A DNA stretch of 38,111 bases from Candidatus Ruthenibacterium merdigallinarum. GTDB lineage: Bacteria > Bacillota > Clostridia > Oscillospirales > Ruminococcaceae. Made by a program: the position numbers and the translations under genes. The stretch is from positions 1 through 38,111 of the forward strand of contig DXGT01000045.1 of assembly GCA_019113785.1 (NCBI GenBank), in the 5' to 3' direction. The notes below the pieces were generated by a model that was not told where the DNA came from, did no database searches, and saw only the letters and a program-made list of their open reading frames with translations. Shown here piece by piece: positions 7,795 through 15,839 of the stretch (position 1 is the first letter of the stretch; the number at the start of each line of letters is the position of its first letter).

Positions 7795-8555
7795 CCGGCG
7801 CGCCCGTGCTGGAATGCCGCAACGTGGGCCGCACGTTCGAGGGACGCGGCGGCAGCGGCAAAAACGAGGTGCTGCGCGGCGTGAATTTTGAGGTGCACGA
7901 GAACGAGTTCCTGGTGCTGTTCGGCGCGGGCCAGTGCGGCAAAACCACGCTGCTGAACATTCTTGCGGGCCTCGACATGCCCACGGAGGGCGAGGTGTAC
8001 ACCCGCGGGCAGAAGGTGACGGGCCCCGCGCCCGAGCGCGGCGTTGTGTACCAGAAGACCTCGCTGTTCCCGTGGATGACCGTGGAGGACAACGTGGGCT
8101 TCGGCCCCGAAGTGCGCCACATGCCCAAAGAGGAGCGGCGCGCACGCATCAAAAAGTACCTGGAGCTGGTGGGCCTGACCGGCTTTGAAAAGAGCTATCC
8201 CAGCCAGCTGTCCGGCGGCATGCGCCAGCGCGTGGGCATCGCCCGCGCCTACGCAAACCAGCCCGACATCATGCTGATGGACGAACCCTTCGGCCATCTG
8301 GACGCGCAGACGCGCTACATGATGGAGGAGGAGTTGCAGCGCATCTGGCAGAAGGAGAAGCGCACCGTTGTGTTCGTGACCAACAACATCGAGGAGGCGC
8401 TGTTCCTCGCCGACCGTGTGATCCTTTTGACGAACTGCCCCACGCACATCAAGCAGGAATACGTCATCGACATGCCGCACCCGCGCGACTACACCGACCC
8501 CGAATTTTTGCGCCTGCGCCAGCTCATCACCGACAATATGGACCTGACGCTGTGA
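7770..8555 (+). CDS. NitT/TauT-type ABC transporter ATPase 1 (H-loop His replaced)
   Basis: Cytoplasmic ATP-binding subunit of the importer, 261 residues. Motifs in order: Walker A GAGQCGKTT, Q-loop region VYQKTSLFPWMTV, intact signature LSGGMRQRVGIARA, Walker B IMLMDEPFGHLD with the catalytic Glu, and then FVTNNIEEA, where the switch His normally present (VTHD) is Asn. ATP hydrolysis in the site built on this subunit's own Walker motifs is therefore likely weak. The start is ATG 7770, with GGAGAGGAGG at 7752-7761 and 8-base spacing; it overlaps the permease gene by 25 bases. It is related to SsuB/TauB/NrtD. It probably pairs with ATPase 2, whose defect is complementary. Confidence 0.92.
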   Translation: MERAKGNVTGAPVLECRNVGRTFEGRGGSGKNEVLRGVNFEVHENEFLVLFGAGQCGKTTLLNILAGLDMPTEGEVYTRGQKVTGPAPERGVVYQKTSLFPWMTVEDNVGFGPEVRHMPKEERRARIKKYLELVGLTGFEKSYPSQLSGGMRQRVGIARAYANQPDIMLMDEPFGHLDAQTRYMMEEELQRIWQKEKRTVVFVTNNIEEALFLADRVILLTNCPTHIKQEYVIDMPHPRDYTDPEFLRLRQLITDNMDLTL

Positions 8556-8571
8556 GAGAGGAGAGAACGTG

Positions 8572-9321
8572 ATGCAAGACAACAAGCAGCCCAAGGTGCA
8601 GGTGCGCAACCTGACCAAACAGTTTGGGGACCTTCTGGTTTTGAACGACATCTCCTTCGACGTGCAGGCCGGCGAATTCCTGTGCATCGTAGGGCCCACC
8701 GGCTGCGGCAAGACCACGTTTCTGAACAGCCTGACAAAGCTGTACGAGCCCACGAAGGGCGAGATCCTGCTGGACGGCGAGCCCGTGGACCTGCGCAAGC
8801 ACAACATCGCCTACATCTTCCAGGAATACTCCACCATGCCCTGGCTGACGGTGGAGGAGAACGTGGGCTTCGGGCTGGACATCAAGGGCGTGGAAAAGAC
8901 GAAGGCCAAGGCCCTGGTGGACGAGTACCTTGAACTTGTGGGCCTGACGAAGTACCGCAAGTATTACCCCGACCAGCTCTCGGCCAGCATGCTGCAGCGC
9001 GTGGTGATCGCCCGCGCCTTCGCCACGCAGCCCGACCTGCTTTTGATGGATGAGCCGTACGGCCAGCTGGACATCCAGCTGCGCTACCATCTGGAGGACG
9101 AGCTGATCCGCCTGTGGCAGCGCACGGGCACGACCGTGCTGTTCATCACGCACAACATCGAGGAGGCCGTGTACATGGGCCAGCGCATCCTGGTGCTGAC
9201 GAACAAACCCACCAGCATCAAGTGCAACATCGAAAACGACCTGCCCCGTCCCCGCGACATCGCCAGCCCGGATTTCGTCCGGCTGCGCAACCAGGTGACC
9301 GACCTGATCAAATGGTGGTGA
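8572..9321 (+). CDS. NitT/TauT-type ABC transporter ATPase 2 (degenerate signature)
   Basis: Second ATP-binding subunit, 249 residues. Walker A GPTGCGKTT, Q-loop FQEYSTMPWLTV, Walker B LLLMDEPYGQLD and switch FITHNIEEA are all intact. The ABC signature, normally LSGGQ, reads LSASMLQRVVIARA, losing the two glycines that contact the gamma phosphate in the partner's site. The start is ATG 8572, with GAGAGGAGAG at 8555-8564; GTG 8569 is in frame but less well placed. It follows ATPase 1 by 16 bases. With ATPase 1 it would form a heterodimer with one complete and one degenerate ATP site, an arrangement common in exporters but unusual in this importer family. Confidence 0.92.
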   Translation: MQDNKQPKVQVRNLTKQFGDLLVLNDISFDVQAGEFLCIVGPTGCGKTTFLNSLTKLYEPTKGEILLDGEPVDLRKHNIAYIFQEYSTMPWLTVEENVGFGLDIKGVEKTKAKALVDEYLELVGLTKYRKYYPDQLSASMLQRVVIARAFATQPDLLLMDEPYGQLDIQLRYHLEDELIRLWQRTGTTVLFITHNIEEAVYMGQRILVLTNKPTSIKCNIENDLPRPRDIASPDFVRLRNQVTDLIKWW

Positions 9322-9386
9322 GCGCCCGGCGCGCCGCCCCCAAAACAAAACTTTAGGCCCGTATCCGCCGCGGCCGCCAGCCGGCC

Positions 9387-9415
9387 TTTACTTTGCGGGG
9401 CAACGATGCTATGCT
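9387..9415 (+). promoter_or_regulatory. Predicted promoter ahead of first sulfatase
   Basis: TTTACT (9387-9392) and TATGCT (9410-9415) are separated by 17 bases, in the 157-base gap between ATPase 2 and the sulfatase. It would let the sulfatase and two-component genes be expressed separately from the transporter. Both boxes are imperfect. Confidence 0.45.
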
Positions 9416-9431
9416 TAGACATGGCGACGCT

Positions 9432-9462
9432 GCCGCCGGAAGGCGGCGGGCGGGCCTTTTTT
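9432..9462 (+). promoter_or_regulatory. Leader hairpin before first sulfatase
   Basis: GCCGCC (9432-9437) and GGCGGC (9442-9447) form a GC-rich hairpin with a GGAA loop; a T-run (9457-9462) starts 9 bases later. The gap makes it a poor classical terminator, but it could be a weak attenuator or an mRNA-stability element just before the AAGGAGG ribosome site (9464-9470). Confidence 0.35.
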
Positions 9463-9478
9463 CAAGGAGGGACCATCC

Positions 9479-10912
9479 ATGGACCGACCCAACGTGGTGT
9501 TCATCATCTCCGACGACCAGGGCTACTGGTCGCTGGGGTGCGCGGGCAACCCGGAGATCCGCACGCCGAACATCGACCGCCTGGCCGCCGACGGCATGCG
9601 CTTTGAAAACTTTTTCTGCGCCTCGCCGGTGTGCTCCCCCGCGCGCGCCAGCCTTTTGACGGGCTGCATCCCCTCGCAGCACGGCGTGCACGACTGGCTG
9701 CGCGACGACGACGACCGGCAGGCCGCCATCGAGTATCTGGCCGGGCAGTATTCCTACACGAAAGCGCTGGCGGAAAACGGGTACTGCTGCGCGCTGTCCG
9801 GCAAATGGCACATGGGCGCCAGCGCCAAGGTGCAGCAGGGCTTCAGCCACTGGTTCTGCCACAAGTCCGGCGGCGGGCCGTATTACGGTGCGCCGCTGTA
9901 CAAGGACGGCAAGCTCTACCGCGAAGAGCGCTATGTCACCGACGCCATCACCGACGACGCCGTGGAATTCCTGGACAGCCGCAAGGGCAATGCGCAGCCG
10001 TTCTATCTGCACGTGGCCTACACGGCGCCGCACGCGCCGTGGCTGAACAACCACCCCAAAGAATACACCGACCTGTATGAGGACTGCCCGTTCCACTCGG
10101 TGCCGCATCTGCCGCGTCACCCCGACAGCATCTACCTGACCGACGAAGTGGCGAAGGACGAGCGCGCGAACCTGATCGGCTATTTCGCCGCGGTGACGGC
10201 CATGGATGCCGGCATCGGGCGCATCCTGCAAAAGCTCGACGAGCTGGGCATGGCGCAGGACACGCTGGTCATCTTCACCTCGGACAACGGCTTTTCCTGC
10301 GGGCACCACGGCTTTTGGGGCAAGGGCAACGCCACTTTCCCGCTGAACATGTACGAGGAGTCGGTCAAGGTGCCCTTCATCGCACGCCATCCCGGCCGCA
10401 TCCCCGCCGGCAGCGTGTGCGGCAGCCTTGTCTCCGCCTACGATTTCATGCCCACGCTGCTGGATTACCTGGGCCTTTCCGCGTCCGATTCGCTCGAGCG
10501 GCCCGGCGTGTCCTTTGCGCCCGCGCTGCGGGGCGAAGCATTCTGCCAGCATGAGGAAGTGGTGGTGCTGGACGAGTACGGCCCCAACCGCATGATCCGC
10601 GGCACGCGCTATAAATATGTGGCGCGCTACCCCTACGGCCCCAACGAGCTGTACGACCTTGCGCAGGACCCGGGCGAGGAGCACAACCTGCTGAAGGACG
10701 GCGGCTTTGAAGCGCTGGAGGGCGAGATGCGCCTGCGTCTCGAGCGCTGGTTCGCCCGCTATGTAAACCCGCAGATCGACGGCGCGCGCGAAGCCGTGTT
10801 CGGCTCGGGCCAGATCGGCCTGGCCGGGCTGTGGGGCGACGGCTCCCCGGCGCACAGCTGCGACGACTACATCAAGGAAAACCCGAATTACGCGCCGTAC
10901 CGCGTGAAATGA
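9479..10912 (+). CDS. Cytoplasmic Cys-type sulfatase, first
   Basis: Type I sulfatase (alkaline-phosphatase fold) that hydrolyses sulfate esters using a formylglycine made from Cys52 in the CSPAR motif (52-56). Other active-site residues fit: Asp12 and Asp13 (SDDQG), Arg56, Lys109 and His111 (GKWHMG), His185 (TAPHAPW), Asp269 and Asn270 (TSDNG) and Lys282. Cys-type maturation in anaerobes needs a radical-SAM maturase (anSME), and none is encoded here. The length of 477 residues is normal. There is no signal peptide: the protein begins MDRPNVVFIISDDQG, so it acts on imported substrate. The start ATG 9479 has AAGGAGG 8 bases upstream. The sensor kinase gene follows within 20 bases, suggesting cotranscription. 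The exact substrate is not predictable. Confidence 0.95.
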   Translation: MDRPNVVFIISDDQGYWSLGCAGNPEIRTPNIDRLAADGMRFENFFCASPVCSPARASLLTGCIPSQHGVHDWLRDDDDRQAAIEYLAGQYSYTKALAENGYCCALSGKWHMGASAKVQQGFSHWFCHKSGGGPYYGAPLYKDGKLYREERYVTDAITDDAVEFLDSRKGNAQPFYLHVAYTAPHAPWLNNHPKEYTDLYEDCPFHSVPHLPRHPDSIYLTDEVAKDERANLIGYFAAVTAMDAGIGRILQKLDELGMAQDTLVIFTSDNGFSCGHHGFWGKGNATFPLNMYEESVKVPFIARHPGRIPAGSVCGSLVSAYDFMPTLLDYLGLSASDSLERPGVSFAPALRGEAFCQHEEVVVLDEYGPNRMIRGTRYKYVARYPYGPNELYDLAQDPGEEHNLLKDGGFEALEGEMRLRLERWFARYVNPQIDGAREAVFGSGQIGLAGLWGDGSPAHSCDDYIKENPNYAPYRVK

Positions 10913-10930
10913 CGAGGGAGGGTGAACAGG

Positions 10931-12748
10931 ATGAAGCGCCTGTATAAAAAGCTGGCGGCGTATACAAAGCGTCTGCGCACACAGCTCTTTTTGGCGTACT
11001 TTCTTCTGTTCGCCCTCTTTTTTGTCGCCATCGCTGCACTGGTGACGCTCGGCTTCCGCGGGCTGCTCGTCGAGCAGATCGGCGCCAGCCGCATGGACGT
11101 ATTGCGCCAGATCGCCGAGCGGGCCAACACGGTGAAAACCAGCAGCGTCACGCTGTCCAACTTGTACAGCTACGAGATCCTGGCGCAGAACATGCTGAGC
11201 GAGGAGCAGACGGCCGGGCAGCAGTCGCAGGCGCGCATCTATCTCAACGAGCAAAAGCGCATGTATGACGACGTATTCAGCCGCGTCGGCCTCGGCTACG
11301 AGGTGGCGCTGCTGGGCGAAAACGGCTTTTTTTACACGTCCGACGCAGGCGGCCCCGACGCGCAGACGCTGGGCCAGCAGCTGTGGTACCGCCGTTTGCT
11401 GACGAATTTGCGCGAGGCGGACACGGGCGAGGTGCAGTTCTCGCGCACCTTTGAGAGCGCGCAAAAGGACGGCCATTATCAGTTCGCGGCCGGCCGCCTG
11501 CTGGGCAGCGGACCAGACAAAAGCGTGCTGCTCGTCGTCATCGACGAACAGCTTTTGGAAAACCTGTACGCCTCCGTGCAAAACGAGGAGGGCGAGATCT
11601 ACATCTACGACCAGGACGGCTTCATCGTCTCGCACCCCAACAAGAAGATGTTGGGCAAACAGTTCATCGACGTGGGCTATATGGAGCGCACATACGGCCG
11701 CAACAGCAGCGCCATCGTCACCAAGCGCGCACAGGACTATCTTCTGACCACCTATCTGGACGATGCCACCGGCTGGACCATTGTGGAGGAGATCCCCACG
11801 CGCGTGCCCTTCGCCGCGCTCAACCGCGTGTACCTGCTGGTGGCCTGCATCCTGGCCGCGGCGCTGGTGCTGGCCATCGTGCTGGCCCTGTATATGTCGC
11901 GTCGCGTCGCGCGCCCGCTCACACAGCTCAGCGCCGCCATGGGCGAATTCGGCGGGCGCGAGAATTTCCGTCCCCTGCCCGCCGACACCGGCACGCAGGA
12001 GATCGACTCGCTGCGCGAGAGTTTCAACCACATGGCCGTGGAGATCTTCCATCTGATGGACGCCGTACAGGAACGAGAGCAGCAAAAGCGCGTGCTCGAG
12101 ATGAATTTCCTGCGCGCGCAGATCAACCCGCATTTTTTGTACAACATGCTGTTCTCCATCCGCTGTACGGTGGAGATCGGCAAAAACGAGCAGGCCGCCC
12201 AGATGATCGACGCCTTCAGCGACCTGCTTCGCAGCACGCTGGCCGTCAAGGACAGCACCATCCCGCTGCGCGACGAGCTGGAGAGCACGCGCAAATACCT
12301 GGTGGTGCAGAAGCTGCGGTACGGCGAGAAAGTGCATTACGAGATCGACATGCAGGAGGGCAGTGAACGCTGCATGGTGCCGGCGCTGATCTTGCAGCCG
12401 CTGGTGGAAAACGCCATTTTCCACGGGCTGGAGGCAAAGGAGGACGCGGACATGATCGTCATCGCCTCCACCCTCAAGGACGGCGAGCTGCTGCTCAGCG
12501 TGACGGACGACGGCGCCGGCATGGACCGCGAAAAGCTGGAGCAGGTGCGCACGCGCTACAGCCGCCCCCGCGTGCAGGGCGCAAGCTCCATCGGCATGGC
12601 GAACGTGCACAACCGCATCCGTCTGAATTACGGCGAGGGGTACGGCCTTTTCGTCGAGAGCGCGCCGGGCATTGGCACCACGGCGACACTGCGCATGCCC
12701 GCGATCTTTGGGCAGGAGGAAAACGATGAAAGTTCTGATCGTGGATGA
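10931..12748 (+). CDS. YesM-type sensor histidine kinase
   Basis: Membrane sensor kinase of the HPK7/LytS-YesM class, 605 residues. TM1 (about 18-42, LFLAYFLLFALFFVAIAALV) is followed by a roughly 250-residue extracellular sensor domain resembling a Cache fold (YEVALLGENGFFYTSD and IYIYDQDGFIVSHP), TM2 (about 298-320, YLLVACILAAALVLAIVLAL), a HAMP domain, then the His_kinase domain with phospho-acceptor His401 in QINPHFLYN, and a HATPase domain with VENAIFHGLE (N-box) and VTDDGAGMD. The start ATG 10931 has GAGGGAGGG upstream; GTG 10922 overlaps that site. It overlaps the regulator gene by 23 bases. It probably senses an extracellular carbohydrate or sulfated ligand directly or through a binding protein. 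Confidence 0.95.
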   Translation: MKRLYKKLAAYTKRLRTQLFLAYFLLFALFFVAIAALVTLGFRGLLVEQIGASRMDVLRQIAERANTVKTSSVTLSNLYSYEILAQNMLSEEQTAGQQSQARIYLNEQKRMYDDVFSRVGLGYEVALLGENGFFYTSDAGGPDAQTLGQQLWYRRLLTNLREADTGEVQFSRTFESAQKDGHYQFAAGRLLGSGPDKSVLLVVIDEQLLENLYASVQNEEGEIYIYDQDGFIVSHPNKKMLGKQFIDVGYMERTYGRNSSAIVTKRAQDYLLTTYLDDATGWTIVEEIPTRVPFAALNRVYLLVACILAAALVLAIVLALYMSRRVARPLTQLSAAMGEFGGRENFRPLPADTGTQEIDSLRESFNHMAVEIFHLMDAVQEREQQKRVLEMNFLRAQINPHFLYNMLFSIRCTVEIGKNEQAAQMIDAFSDLLRSTLAVKDSTIPLRDELESTRKYLVVQKLRYGEKVHYEIDMQEGSERCMVPALILQPLVENAIFHGLEAKEDADMIVIASTLKDGELLLSVTDDGAGMDREKLEQVRTRYSRPRVQGASSIGMANVHNRIRLNYGEGYGLFVESAPGIGTTATLRMPAIFGQEENDESSDRG

Positions 12749-14228
12749 CGAGGCGATGATCTGCGAATGGCTGCAATTCTGCATCGCGCAGAACCCGGCC
12801 TGCCGGCTGACGGGCGTGGCGCACAACGGCCGCGAAGCGCTGGAGCTGTTTCAGCAGAACGAGGCCGATCTGGTTTTGACGGACATCAAAATGCCCGTGA
12901 TGGACGGGCTGGAGCTGCTGCACGCGCTGCGCGCGCTCAGCGAGCGGGTGCGCGTGGTGATGCTCACCGCCTTCGCCGATTTCGACCTTGCCCGCCGCGC
13001 TCTGCGCGAGGGCGCCTCGGAATACCTGCTGAAGACGGAGATGCAGAACGAAGCGCTGCAGGAGCTGCTCGGCCGCATGGCCCGGCAGCTGTCCGTCAGC
13101 GAGGGCGCGGAAAACCCGGCCAGCACCGGGCAGGTGCACTCCATCATCCGCAAGATCCTGCGCTCGGAGCGGGAGCTGACGGACGACGAGATGGCCGAGC
13201 TGCGCCAGTGCGGCGTGCGCTGGCGCGACAACGGCCTGTTCGCGCTGGCGGTGTGGCAGCGCGAGCTGTTACAGGGGGGCCTGGCCTTCCCGCAGAGCAG
13301 CCAGGCGCGCCATGTGGCCGGCTTTGACTACAGCGACAGAATCTACCTTGTGGTGGGCAACTTCCCGCGCGCGCTGAGCGGCGGCGAAAAGGCGCGCCAG
13401 CTGACCGAGTACGCCCGGCAGGTGCAGCAGGCCAACGGCTGCATGGTGGGCGTGAGCGCGATCACCGACGAGATGCGCCAGATCCCGCTGATGATCCGCC
13501 AGGCGGTGTGCGCGCTGGGGCAGGGCTTCTACCGCGGCGAAAAGCGCCTGTACGAGCCGCAGTACCCCCTTGCGGAGCTGGGCCGCCAGAGCCGGGCGTG
13601 GAAAAGCGCGCTGGCCGGGCTGCGCGTGCAGCTGTACCAGACGGCCGCCGGCCGCCGCTGCGAGCTGGTGCGGGAATTTTTGCAGTCCGCCGGGCGCGAG
13701 TCCATTCTGGACGTGGAGCTTTTGTGCAAGCTGATGGGCGATATTTTCGATCTGTTTGTCATGGAGGCGCGTGAGAGCGGCGCGCCGATGGAGGACGCCG
13801 ACGAACTGCGCGCCAGGCTGATGCAGAGCGTCTCCATGCAGGAGGCCAGCGCCATTCTGCTGGAGGCCGCCGCGCGCAGCGCGCCCGCGGACATGCCCGC
13901 GCGCCCGCGCTCGAAGAACATCAGCCTGGCCGTGGAGTTCATCCGCGCCCACTACGCCGAGCCGCTCAGCCTGGAGCAGGTGGCCGCGCAGGTCTATCTG
14001 AACCCGGAGTATTTCTCCCGCGCGTTCAAGGAGGAGATGGGCCAGAACTTCGTCAACTACCTCACGGACGTGCGGCTGCAACACTCCGTGCAGCTGCTGG
14101 AGACGACAGCCCTGCGCGTGCAGAACATCGCGCAGGCCGTGGGCTATTCCAATGTGAGCTACTTTTCCACGACGTTCAAAAAGAAATACGGCATGAGCCC
14201 GTATGAATACCGCCGCAAGGGCGTTTGA
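12726..14228 (+). CDS. YesN-type response regulator with AraC DNA-binding domain
   Basis: Transcription regulator partnered with the kinase encoded immediately upstream, 500 residues. The receiver domain (1-120) has the acidic pocket Asp8/Asp9, phospho-acceptor Asp53 (LVLTDIKMPVMDG), Thr81 and Lys103 (YLLKTEM). A middle region of about 260 residues has no motif I can name. The C-terminal AraC domain holds two helix-turn-helices: LSLEQVAAQVYLNPEYFSRA and VQNIAQAVGYSNVSYFSTT, ending FKKKYGMSPYEYR. The start ATG 12726 has GGAGGA upstream and lies within the 3' end of the kinase gene. The likely targets are the transporter and sulfatase promoters in this locus; direct repeats at 4886 and 4926 are candidate sites. 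Confidence 0.95.
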   Translation: MKVLIVDDEAMICEWLQFCIAQNPACRLTGVAHNGREALELFQQNEADLVLTDIKMPVMDGLELLHALRALSERVRVVMLTAFADFDLARRALREGASEYLLKTEMQNEALQELLGRMARQLSVSEGAENPASTGQVHSIIRKILRSERELTDDEMAELRQCGVRWRDNGLFALAVWQRELLQGGLAFPQSSQARHVAGFDYSDRIYLVVGNFPRALSGGEKARQLTEYARQVQQANGCMVGVSAITDEMRQIPLMIRQAVCALGQGFYRGEKRLYEPQYPLAELGRQSRAWKSALAGLRVQLYQTAAGRRCELVREFLQSAGRESILDVELLCKLMGDIFDLFVMEARESGAPMEDADELRARLMQSVSMQEASAILLEAAARSAPADMPARPRSKNISLAVEFIRAHYAEPLSLEQVAAQVYLNPEYFSRAFKEEMGQNFVNYLTDVRLQHSVQLLETTALRVQNIAQAVGYSNVSYFSTTFKKKYGMSPYEYRRKGV

Positions 14229-14248
14229 GCCCGAAAGGAGAGGCCGCG

Positions 14249-15730
14249 ATGAAAGCGATCATGGTGATGTACGACTCGCTCAACCGCCACATGCTGCGCC
14301 CTTACGGCTGCACCTGGACGCGCACGCCGAATTTCGAGCGCCTGGCCGAGCGGTGCGTCACGTTCGACAACTGCTGGGTGGGCAGCATGCCCTGCATGCC
14401 CGCGCGGCGCGAGCTGCACACGGGCCGCTACAACTTTCTGCACCGCAGCTGGGGCCCGCTGGAGCCGTTTGACGACTCGATGCCCCAGCTTCTCAAGGAC
14501 GCCGGCGTGCACACGCACCTCATCAGCGACCATTACCACTACTGGGAGGACGGCGGCTGCACCTACCACCAGCGCTACACCACATGGGAGTGCGTGCGCG
14601 GGCAGGAGGGCGACAACTGGCAGCCGCTCGTGGGCTTCTCCGGGCCGGACAGCACGCGCAACGTGTGCGGCGAAGCGCGCGACAACTGGGTGGGGCAGGA
14701 TTTTGCCAACCGCACCGCCATGCCCACGCCCGAGTTGCAGCCCCAAAGCCGCACCTTCCGCAGCGGGCTAGAATTTTTGCGCCGCAACCACGACCGGGAC
14801 AATTGGTTTTTGCAGATTGAGACGTTCGACCCGCACGAGCCGTTTTTCATCCGGGGCGAATACAAAAGCCACTTCCCCGACGGCTACCGCGGTCCTCTGT
14901 GCGATTGGCCCGACTACCGCCCGGTGAACGACACCGACAGCCCCGAGCTGATCGACCATCTGCGCAAGCAGTACGCCGCCGTGCTGGAGCTGTGCGACGA
15001 AAACCTGGGCCGCGTGCTGGACGCGATGGACGAGTACGGCCTGTGGGACGACACGATGCTGATCGTGAACACCGATCACGGCTTTTTGCTGGGCGAGCAC
15101 GGCCAGTGGGCCAAATGCCACTGCCCCTTCTACGGCGAGGTGGCCCACACGCCGCTGTTCATCTGGGACCCGCGCTTCGCCCGCCGGGCGGTGCGCACGC
15201 ACCGGCTGGTGCAGACGGTCGATCTGCCCGCCACGCTGCTGGAGTACTTCGGCCAGCCGCTGCCGCCCGACATGGAGGGCCGCCCCGTGCGCCCCATTCT
15301 GGAGCGGGACGAGGCGATCCGCGAAGGCGGGCTGTTCGGCATCTTCGGCGGCCAGGTGTGCTGCACAGACGGCGAATGGGTGTACATGCGCAGCCCGCTG
15401 GCCGCGAACGCGCCGCGCTATGAATACACGCTGATGCCCACCCGCCACGGCGGGCGCCGCGCGTTCATGGACAACGACGTTTTGCGCACCATGCAGCTGC
15501 ACGCGCCGCTGCCCTTCACAAAGGGCCTGCCTGTGCTGCGCGTCGAAAGCAGGACGCGCGTTTCACAGGCGGCTTATCCCACCATGCTGTTCTGCCTTGC
15601 GGACGACCCCGCGCAACACGTCCCCGTGCAGGACGAGGCGCAGGAGCGCCGCATGATTGCGCTGATGAAGCGCCTGATGGCGCAAAACGCCTGCCCCGAG
15701 GAGCAGTACGCCCGCCTGGGCCTCGCGTAA
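14249..15730 (+). CDS. Cytoplasmic Cys-type sulfatase, second subfamily
   Basis: Second type I sulfatase, 493 residues, belonging to a different subfamily from the first. The formylglycine site is Cys49 in CMPAR (49-53). Metal and catalytic residues include Asp9 (MYDSLNRH, a single Asp where the first sulfatase has DD), His196 (FDPHEPF), Asp276 and His277 (NTDHGFLLGEHGQWAK), His284 and Lys289. There is no signal peptide, so it is cytoplasmic, and an anaerobic maturase is needed in trans. The start ATG 14249 has AAAGGAGAGG upstream, 20 bases after the regulator stop, so it closes the kinase/regulator operon. Two different sulfatases imply two sulfate groups or two related substrates. The MYDSLNRH-type N-terminus also occurs in related phospho- and sulfo-hydrolases, so the exact bond cleaved is uncertain. 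Confidence 0.92.
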   Translation: MKAIMVMYDSLNRHMLRPYGCTWTRTPNFERLAERCVTFDNCWVGSMPCMPARRELHTGRYNFLHRSWGPLEPFDDSMPQLLKDAGVHTHLISDHYHYWEDGGCTYHQRYTTWECVRGQEGDNWQPLVGFSGPDSTRNVCGEARDNWVGQDFANRTAMPTPELQPQSRTFRSGLEFLRRNHDRDNWFLQIETFDPHEPFFIRGEYKSHFPDGYRGPLCDWPDYRPVNDTDSPELIDHLRKQYAAVLELCDENLGRVLDAMDEYGLWDDTMLIVNTDHGFLLGEHGQWAKCHCPFYGEVAHTPLFIWDPRFARRAVRTHRLVQTVDLPATLLEYFGQPLPPDMEGRPVRPILERDEAIREGGLFGIFGGQVCCTDGEWVYMRSPLAANAPRYEYTLMPTRHGGRRAFMDNDVLRTMQLHAPLPFTKGLPVLRVESRTRVSQAAYPTMLFCLADDPAQHVPVQDEAQERRMIALMKRLMAQNACPEEQYARLGLA

Positions 15731-15763
15731 AGCGCAGGGGGCGCGGCGATCATCCCGACAGAC

Positions 15764-15815
15764 AAAAAGACGTTCCGGCCAGCCGAGGCGGCTTTTGCCG
15801 GAACGTCTTTTTTTT
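15764..15815. terminator. Strong bidirectional terminator after second sulfatase
   Basis: A stem of at least 14 bp (15766-15779 with 15797-15810) is flanked by an A-run on the left and eight T residues (15808-15815) on the right. The 17-base loop contains its own AGCC/GGCT mini-stem. It serves both the sulfatase transcript (+) and the convergent decarboxylase transcript (-). Confidence 0.9.
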
Positions 15816-15839
15816 GCACGTTTTTCAAGCGCGCGGCCC

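Noticed and set aside
9432-9462. Intrinsic terminator between ATPase 2 and the first sulfatase
   Set aside because: The hairpin is only 6 bp and 9 bases separate it from the T-run, which is too far for a standard terminator; it is kept only as a leader hairpin.
9353-12826. A 1157-residue open frame on the - strand
   Set aside because: It is the shadow of the sulfatase and sensor-kinase genes, rich in His, Ala, Val and Gln with no family motif; the + strand frames contain complete, recognisable domains.
12726-14228. Alternative upstream start at 12672 for the response regulator
   Set aside because: The extension lies inside the kinase gene and would place residues ahead of the first receiver-domain strand (MKVLIVDDE); ATG 12726 has a good ribosome site.
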